Source: Plantago ovata | Taxonomy: Eukaryota; Streptophyta; Magnoliopsida; Lamiales; Plantaginaceae | Length of the DNA stretch: 64,000 nucleotides | Direction: 5' to 3' | Assembly: GCA_028274465.1 (NCBI GenBank) | Contig: CM051458.1 | Location: 88,432,085 to 88,496,084 of the forward strand | In this document: piece after piece, positions 56,783-64,000 of the stretch | Layout of the letters: each line of letters opens with the position of its first letter | Numbering within the stretch: the first letter of the stretch is position 1 | The notes under the pieces: generated by a model | Database searches by the model: none | The model's input: only the letters and a program-made list of their open reading frames with translations | What the model was told of the DNA's origin: nothing | Position numbers and translations under genes: made by a program

Positions 56783-57937
56783 TAACTTCTACTACAATTT
56801 TTCTTGATAAAATAAGGTAACCGTCACAATCTGAGAATCAAGTAAAATAGATGATTCTAACTAGTTTAATCAATTCGTAATTATGTTTAAAGTTACAAAA
56901 CTGTTTTATTTTAATTGAATTTACCAAATAGTCAAATACTAGTGTTTGGCACTCATTTAGCAAATCTCTCACTCCCTCTCTAAATGTGCATTGCATTTTG
57001 GAACTAATTTAAAGTGGTCAATTATCGTGTAAATTACCTATTTATGGTGTCTAAATTACTTACTATTCAACTTTCAACACCCCTCCTTAAATTAGCCAAC
57101 CTTAGATGAGATAAAAAAAATCTACACAACTTCCTTTTAAATTATTAGTAGAAACAAGACTAACATTTATTTCTAATACTCTAGTCAGCTCCCGGTGGTA
57201 TCATTATTCTAAATCAACCCACACAACGGATCCCATATCATATATATAAAAATCATATATGAAATGTTTCTACAAGTTTTTAATAAACTTCATAGTGTAA
57301 AATGACACAATAGATCTGCAAGCATAACTCATTATTATGCATAACCTGCCATTATTATTTATATGTGTGCACCAATCTTAACTATAAGTCCTATGAAATT
57401 AATTATGGGCCGATTTATGTAATAATTTTTTTTCAATATATATAATTGAGAAAGATGCAACTAGCGAAGGAAGAAGAAGCAGAAAAGCGGACATTGGATG
57501 GTAACTACTACTCATAAAATGAATGTTCAATGTTTTAAGCTATGATTACTCCAAGAATACCGATTTGAAAGGAGAATTTTTTGGGCTACTATTTAGTAGT
57601 CCATGACAATTGGCTACTAATTAGTACCCCTATTTAAGCTCTAATTATGTTACCCAAATTAAGATCTCCAATAATATGGAGTGATATGGTAATAGATACC
57701 TACTTAAAATTATCAAATAAACCCCAAATCAATGGAGACATCATTTGGGAAGGACTTTTTTTGGACTTTTATGTTAAAACTTAAAACCCTCCTAATTGAG
57801 TCCCAACCATAAACAATAAGTAGTGCTCTAAGAACTTTACATAAACATAACTAAATATCTGTTCGATTAACCTAGAATCCCAGAAATTATTGTCCCTGGA
57901 CCCCTGATGATCATGATTCACTTACAAGTAGAACTCG
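56783..57937. other. Spacer and 3' region of the Nudix gene
   Basis: AT-rich, no gene. The right 100 bp (57840-57937) lie just past the Nudix stop and probably hold its 3' UTR. Confidence 0.4.
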
Positions 57938-59439
57938 TCAAAAGTCCAGATCTTGATGGTTGGCATAAATGTAGCTGATTTTGTTACTTGAAGCTACTGG
58001 CATAGGAGTGAAGCCAGTATAACACTTGTCTATTTTCGCGATGCAGAGATCACTGACATACTTGAATATCGGGTGTTGTTGTGCAATAGGTTGAGCTGCG
58101 TATTCTGAAATTGGCATCCACTGCACAAGCGATTACATGCTTTAGTTATCAGACATTCCTTCGATTCTCAAAGGGAAAGAGCTGACTTGTGTACCTGAGC
58201 TGCCTCAATTTCGGAGGCTTGCGTTTGGATGTCAAAAGACAATGGTCGCATCAAACATAACACAAATAGGTCTGACTTGTTGAAAAAGGCCCTGTGCACT
58301 TGGCTACGGGAACGAAAGACACAACAAATTAAACGTGGTGACAGCGTGTAATTTACAAATGCAAACTGTAACAAATTATGAACTAGTATAATGTATTGGA
58401 AAGACAGGTTTTGAATCAGAAGAACATTTCAAGTGTTTTAGAATGAGAAATTTCACCTAAATGCCAGCACGCCTACGAATTCTGTATCAATCTGCATTAA
58501 AAGATATCCATCTGTTTCAGAACGTTCATCAACAAGTCATAGCAGCGGTTAATCTGTTAAGCGTTAACCATCTGAAATGACTTACTCCAGTTTCCTCTTT
58601 CACTTCTCGTCTCGAACCATCGAAAATTTCCTCACCCTGGAATACAAGAAAGAATGCAGTTCATCGATAAAACTAAATACGAGGCGAACTATCTCTCTAA
58701 ACTTTAACACAGTCTAAAGAGGAACCTTTTCGACTATCCCGGTAGGGATTTTCCAGAAACCTCTTCCCTTAAATCTTCCGTGCTTTTCAATAACCACAAG
58801 CAACTATCAAAAAGAAGTAACACTATAAGAAACCGAGTTTAGAACTCACTAAGCAGGTTCACAATTTTTTTTCTTTCAATGACCTCGTTTTTGTTATTAA
58901 CAACAATGGCACCAATACGGAGTCGGTGTGTTTCATTGGAAGGGATGGCAGTAAGAGTGTGAGGAAACCAGTATACAAGCATCAAGTAGTGAGGTTCGGC
59001 ATGGTGATACTGGAATCCTTCCTGGAACATTAACCATCATGTATTCTGTTACAACTTACAATTAAAATACTTAATAACTAAATCAAGAACTAATTAAGGA
59101 TTAATAACTTAAAGAAATCAGAACGTACCTGCGTTGCGATTTGAAGTAGGTTCACGAGTTTTGCAGGCAATTTGATCCACACTCCCTTCTTGCCCTGCAT
59201 ATAAAAACAGAGTCTGTGAACAGAGTTTGTAATAAGCCACATTTCCGGTACATCTTGATGAAGTTCAAACTCGACGTTATATATACCTGCAACTTCCATT
59301 CAGAAATCGAATATCTAAGCGTGGCATGGAAACTTTGAGGGTCCATAGGCTCCTCCAGTTCCACTAAGACTCCACCATGCTCATCTTGATCACGAGCAGG
59401 TAGCAATCGATCATTTTTTGCTCCATTTTCAGGATCCAT
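57938..59439 (-). CDS. Nudix hydrolase, plant NUDT2/6/7/8-type (8 exons)
   Basis: Minus-strand exons: 59439-59287, 59194-59129, 59021-58884, 58803-58726, 58636-58586, 58491-58457, 58303-58195, 58120-57938. All junctions are GT...AG and in frame, giving 270 residues. Residues 20-75 are the plant pre-Nudix region (HGGVLVELEEPMDPQSF, GKKGVWIKLP). Residues 74-119 include HHAEPHYLMLVYW. The Nudix box G-x5-E-x7-REVKEETGI spans residues 141-163 and is complete: Gly141, Glu147, Arg155, Glu156, Glu159, Glu160 and Gly162, split by the exon 4/5 junction. The C-terminal part reads AFFNKSDLFVLCLM, then SEIEAAQWMPISEY and GFTPMPV. Close relatives hydrolyse ADP-ribose or NADH and act in redox and defence signalling. 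There is no transit peptide, so the cytosol is likely. One family-typical Arg (LAFRQ) is Ser here (LAFSQ). An acceptor-like CCAG just before the ATG suggests an upstream leader exon. Confidence 0.93.
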
Positions 59440-60889
59440 AAACCTGGTTCACACAAGCTAAATCAAACCTCAAACATGTACTGATGATATATTTGCTGAT
59501 AAACTATTGACTAATATATCAATATGTGAATGATTCAACGTGACAAGTCAGTCAATATGATATAATTGTATATTTGTCTGATTGATAGAAATTCATCAAA
59601 TGGACCTATCTGTCAATCAAAGCAGAAGCAAATTGTGCAATTTGACAGAGAATTATATACCCTACTTGAAGTTGAATCCATCTCATAGTATGCCATATTG
59701 CCATAGGATAAGAGATAGCACAAGAACTTGGATTTGTTTTTCAACCAAAAGCAGCATATAGAATCCATATCATATCACTCTTTTTAAATATTCACGCTAT
59801 GGTATAATAATTGTCTAATCGTCTAAATGACTTTATCTCACTTATGATACTCCAGGCGACTCCATTCCACTAAGTTATTAACGTTTGTTTTTCACTCATT
59901 TTAAAAAGTGTGTAAGATTATTTATTTGAGATGTGGGATATCATAATGAAATAGGAATAGAAGTTAACAAAAAAGTAGGCAAAAGAAAAAAGAGTCAGAC
60001 ACACTGGAAAAGTAAAACGTAAAGAAATTAACGGTACTTCGAGATCACATCGGTGTCCATTCAGACTTCAGTTATAGATTAGTTTCTATGTCCATTAATT
60101 ACGGGAATTTTCTATCACTGTGTTGAAATTTATGTGAACAACATTTAGCTCAATATTGTGAAAGTTTTGTCTCTTCCCAAACTTGATTTATTACCAATGT
60201 TGCCAAGTACGTTAGGTTTTATCCTGGTGTGCTGATAAAGTCTTGCATAAGAGAACAAGATCGTGGAATTAATGTGCAAGATTGAATAAGTGGGAGGCGG
60301 TTAAAACGGTGAAGTTTGTTACTTGCCGTTTTACATCGTTGCCTAACAAACTCTCCTACTTTTACTTGGCGGTTAAAAATACTCACTTAAATGTATTATT
60401 TACTCCAACCACATGAGACTTTAGCCATTTTATTTGTCTTTGTTGTTCTTTTGTGACTTGCACTTCTTATCCCTGTTTATGACACTTCCGACTTTATCCT
60501 CACTATTTAGTAAAGGTTACATGTGTACCACTCAACTTTCAATAAGGCCATTTGATACTTTACTCCTATGTCAATTGATGTGTGAAAATCAAATTTAATA
60601 TTTGTTTATAGCCAAGAACTAACTTCTACTACATTCAAACGATAGTGCAATGGTAAGTTAATTACGAGTGTCGTTCTCTCATGAGCTAATTAAAATGTTG
60701 TTTTATAAAAGTGATCGAAAACTAGTTTGAAATGGAAAGGATTTTGGTTTGTATTTTCCAACACAAATAAATAGGACATAAACTTAAACAAACTTTGATG
60801 AATGTAATCAATTCCTAGCTCTTTTTCTTCTCCTCTCTGCCTCTTCGTGCCATGACTTGAGATGTGAAGCTATGGCTTCAAGCTCGCGG
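59440..60889. other. Spacer upstream of the Nudix gene
   Basis: No gene found. It should contain the Nudix promoter or a leader intron, but no TATA box can be chosen with confidence. Confidence 0.4.
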
Positions 60890-61030
60890 ACCCAGGATCG
60901 GAAGTTAGGGGGGGCCAAATTATACATACATGATTTTCCGAAAGTTCGGGGGAGGGGGAGGAGGGGGGGGGGACTTGAAAAATCGTATATTACCTATAAA
61001 AAACTTAAATCGTAAATACTACATATAAAA
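60890..61030 (+). repeat. Transposon-like terminus with long G runs
   Basis: ggacccaggatcggaagtta followed by seven G, then at 60948-60972 runs of 5, 5, 2 and 10 G separated by single or double A. The opening phrase resembles the CAGGGGCGGA-type terminus at 49797. The G runs could form a quadruplex. Confidence 0.5.
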
Positions 61031-61683
61031 TTTTTATTTTCAAAGTTGCCAAAACGCACAAAAATACGCGAATTTGACTCCGTTTTTCACAAATCATGAA
61101 TTTCCCTATAAAAATACAAAACAACCAAAATTAAACTAAATGAGAAAAAACAATGCAAAAACAACTGTTAACGACAAGAAAAGTTATGCAAAAAGACCAA
61201 ATGAAGGGATAAAAAATGCCTTCAGCATCAACCAATATGTCGTTTCTTACTATGATTGTGGGTACATAACTATTGCTCTGTTATTTTCGTTTGGAAAATT
61301 ATTAATTTCAATTTAATTTAAATTAATTCAAATTTATTTAGTTGTATTTTATATTACAGATGATGAGTTCAGTTAGGTGAATAGAAAGCCTTACATAAGC
61401 CAAAATGTGACCCTCGTTATTTCTCCTAGGAGGCTTGCTCTTATCTTAATATCATAGAGGAGTACTCCGTATTTACTTTCTATTAAAGAAGAAACTTTGG
61501 ATACATATAAAATAAAGAAATAGAGAGCCCTAAAGAAATAAGTAAAAAAAAATTTGTTCGGACTGTGTGGTTGATATAACATGGTTAAGGCATAAGATTC
61601 AGCGGGCATTCTTTTTTTATTTTTTCTATTCTTACTTATAGAGTTATATCCCTTTATCCCTTTAGCGACTAATTAGTCAGTGT

Positions 61684-61822
61684 GTCACAATGTTTTACCA
61701 ACTAAGGTGTCATGACACTAGAGGTCATAGGTTCAATTCTCGTCGAGTGCGAGATTATTTATAGTTTATTACTAGTTTTGTAATGCTACTTGTGAAATTG
61801 TAATGGTTCGATTATTAAAAAA
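61684..61822 (+). mobile_element. tRNA-derived SINE, second copy of the 44003 family
   Basis: It shares with 44003-44133 the stretch from GTCATGACACTAGAGGTCAT through the B-box ATAGGTTCAATTCTC to the GGTTCGATTATTAAAAAA end; the A-box half is more decayed. The direct repeat AATTARTCAGTGT flanks it (61671-61683 and 61823-61835, one mismatch). Confidence 0.8.
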
Positions 61823-61832
61823 AATTAATCAG

Positions 61833-62033
61833 TGTAAGACCCTTTTTAATTTTAAGATCTTTTTTAGAGGATAACTCTTCTCAAAGAACTTTTTACATTT
61901 ACAAAACGAACTTATTCATCAAAGTCATGGCATGTAAGACCCTTTTTAATTTTAAGATCTTTTTTAGAGGATAACTCTTCTCAAAGAACTTTTTACATTT
62001 ACAAAACGAACTTATTCATCAAAATTCATGGCA
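61833..62033 (+). repeat. 100-bp tandem duplication
   Basis: A unit starting tgtaagacccttttta at 61833 recurs at 61933 with only one or two changes near the end (caaagtcatgg versus caaaattcatgg). The first unit overlaps the right target duplication of the adjacent SINE. Confidence 0.9.
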
Positions 62034-62828
62034 TGAACATGCAATACGAACTTATTTACATACGTCACTAGTTTCGTTTCCAACACCATTGACTTAATAG
62101 TTAATATAGGAGCATGCATGGAAAAGATGCAACGTAACATACCTCCAGGAACCAGGATTCTCTGCTGCAAGACGTGCGTAGATGACATGGAAGACGTAAA
62201 TGTAAATGTCCAGTTTGGGTATAGGGAAGAAAACAAAGTTGCACATATTTTTAGCAAATGAAGGAAAAAAAAAAACATTTGGAACTACTCACCAAGATTT
62301 GTCAATGCACTCTTTTGTTTATATTTGAGATATTTCTCCTAGGGGACTTTTGAATGTGATTAAACTAGATGATGTAGCATCGCTCCGTTTTGTAAACAAT
62401 CGTACTAGTACATAATGAATTTAGCTGCTTTTCGAAAAAAGAAATATAGGAGCATGGACGTTGTTAACCAACAAATTATGAACAAAACATCATTGGTTCA
62501 GTCTCAAACATCATCAATTTGTTTAATTAATACTTTTTCTTTTCACTTGTATCTCATATATGCTTAATGCTTGTACATCTTTTCAACCTTAAGTTTTGGT
62601 TAACAAAATTACTCCGCTTGATCTACACTTTGTTTAAACCGTTTTCAAACAATCACACATATTTAGCCCCAAATATCAATAAATAGTCCTTTGTGGTTAC
62701 CTCTCACTTTCTTTTTCCACATTTTTTTCCACACTTGTTATTTATAACTTTTTCAACCATTTTTATACATTTCATTTAACATTTTTTGTTTACACATACT
62801 TTACTTCACATTTTATTGGTGTATGCTA

Positions 62829-63090
62829 CTTCCTCCGATAACTTTGAAAAACCCCATTTCGTTTTGTTGACTTTTTCAATGTTCGATTTGACCTCAAATT
62901 TATCATAATTCATTATGAAAAAGATAATTTAAAAAATTATATTATGAAAATATAAGAAGTTTACTTTCATAATATAATTTTTTTTTTTTTTTTTTCACAA
63001 TGACTTATGATTAATTTGAGGACAAACTGAACATAAAAAACTAAAAAAGTCAATAAAATAAAATGAAGTTCTTTAAAGTGAGCGGAGGAG
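62829..63090. mobile_element. Stowaway-type MITE, related to 4170-4428
   Basis: The left CTTCCTCCGATAACTTTGAA and the right end in reverse CTCCTCCGCTCACTTTAAAG continue as long inverted repeats including GTTGACTTTTT. TA flanks it (62827-62828 and 63091-63092). An internal poly-T run lies near 62978-62995. Its body wording (ttataatatgaaaa, gacctcaaa) matches the MITE at 4170. Confidence 0.78.
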
Positions 63091-63434
63091 TATCACTCTG
63101 ACAAATAAAACAAGCATCCAGCAAACTTTCACATAACCGTTTTGAAAACAAACGTAAATATAAAAGGGAAAAAGAGGGAGGAGTATCAGTTATATTACCA
63201 ATATCTTGCAGAAAAGCAGCCCAAGAGTCCAAGTAAAAATAAGGTTGAAAGAACACTAGTCATCATCATACAAGAAAGAACACTACTACTGTAGCAAGGC
63301 CTAGCTCCCAGCAGCAATTAAGGCTCCTTTACTTACTTTCCCCTTTCTAATTCATCAAATAAAAAACAATCTCAAAATAACAAAGAGATTCAAAATCCAT
63401 CCTTCACAGGAAAACCTAGATCATACAGGCTACT

Positions 63435-64000
63435 ATGTCTCTGGGCTATGCCGAGAAGCTTTCTTTCATAGATGATGTGGGCAACGTTGGAATGGACGAA
63501 TTCTTCGACCCACCTCATGTTTTGCAGGAAAAGGTATAAAAAATAAATAAATCAATCTTTCTCCGTTTTCTTTCATATTCAATTCAATTTCACTTCCTGT
63601 TCTTGGTTTTACTTTATGTTGTTTATTGTGTTTGTCTGATCGCCATTACCATTGCTGGAATTGCTTGTGTGCATGTTTCTTTCTGGCTTAATTTTTAACT
63701 GTTTTGTTTAGCTCATTTACAAGATCTGGTTTGTTGGGGTTTGCATTGGTACCCAATGGAGCTGAGATTTCGGTTTTTCGTGTTAGTTGGGCTCAAAGTT
63801 AGTTTCTTGGACCTAATATAACATTTCTTGTCGAATTTTTGGTGTGAAGAAATTCAATGCAGTATAATGCTTCAGTAGAATGTAACTTTGATATCAAGAT
63901 TAGATTAGCCACAGTGAGCCCAACATACGGCAAGTATTGTTGATGGGAGAAGAAAATGCAGACCATTTGCTTCCCTCAGAAACTGTCTTTTGATGGGATT
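63435..64000 (+). CDS. SRT1: NAD-dependent deacetylase SRT1 (SIRT6 class), first exon only
   Basis: Exon 1 (63435-63533) encodes 33 residues: [19 protein letters not shown], then [14 protein letters not shown], followed by a donor AAG|GTATAA. This is nearly identical to the start of Arabidopsis SRT1, a nuclear SIRT6-class sirtuin that removes acetyl groups from histone H3 and other proteins, uses NAD+ and yields O-acetyl-ADP-ribose. The short first exon ending just before the sirtuin fold matches that gene. From 63534 to the window end is T-rich intron sequence. The catalytic GAGIS and HG motifs must lie to the right and are not in this window. The next gene to the left, the Nudix hydrolase, is divergent. 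Confidence 0.88.

Noticed and set aside
44003-61822. tRNA genes suggested by A- and B-box motifs
   Set aside because: The candidates have A tails, TSDs and no closed cloverleaf; they fit SINEs, not functional tRNAs.

Overview
This is a window of plant nuclear DNA, almost certainly from a eudicot angiosperm. The genes are plant-type and intron-rich, with GT...AG introns. They include a UGT86-like glycosyltransferase, an NF-YB3-like subunit, a fasciclin-like arabinogalactan protein and SRT1. The long AT-rich intergenic DNA is packed with Stowaway- and Tourist-type MITEs, SINEs, 5'-truncated LINEs, Mutator-type elements and LTR-element remnants. The species cannot be fixed from the sequence. MITEs rich in CTGAACTGAAC motifs resemble repeats I associate with Caryophyllales, but this is only a weak hint.

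Layout. 1-10330: gene-free and repeat-rich. It holds a broken Ty1/copia RT, a truncated LINE with a 14-bp target-site duplication (TSD), a Stowaway MITE, and a 3.5-kb Mutator-like element with a 9-bp TSD. 10397-12990 (+): two-exon UGT86A-like glycosyltransferase. 17338-17673 (-): small two-helix membrane protein of unknown function. 20951-21145 (-): possible PPR fragment. 22224-29734 (+): DEK-domain chromatin protein with 11 coding exons plus a 5'UTR intron. 30561-35690: MITEs, a truncated LINE and a palindromic AGCTCC cluster. 36024-36575 (-): intronless NF-YB3-like factor. 37370-37740: LTR remnant. 40500-43870 (-): CFIm68/CPSF6-like RRM protein with 5' and 3'UTR introns and a UGUA-rich tandem repeat downstream. 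44003-47350: SINEs. 48309-49052 (+): heptad proline-rich secreted protein. 52493-53722 (+): FLA1/2-like fasciclin protein. 56018-56773: Mutator-type MITE. 57938-59439 (-): complete 8-exon Nudix hydrolase. 63435-end (+): first exon of the SIRT6-class deacetylase SRT1.

Functional themes. Three genes act in chromatin, transcription or RNA 3'-end formation (DEK, NF-YB, CFIm68). Two adjacent genes encode secreted wall or surface proteins (proline-rich and FLA). The last two, Nudix and SRT1, are divergent neighbours in NAD+/ADP-ribose chemistry. There is no operon-like organisation and none is expected. The observations I rate most worth checking are: the UGUA array beside a gene whose product family sits in the UGUA-reading complex; the Mutator-like element inside one arm of a tandem duplication; the two AGCTCC palindrome clusters; and an 18-bp copy of the UGT exon-2 splice junction within its own intron.
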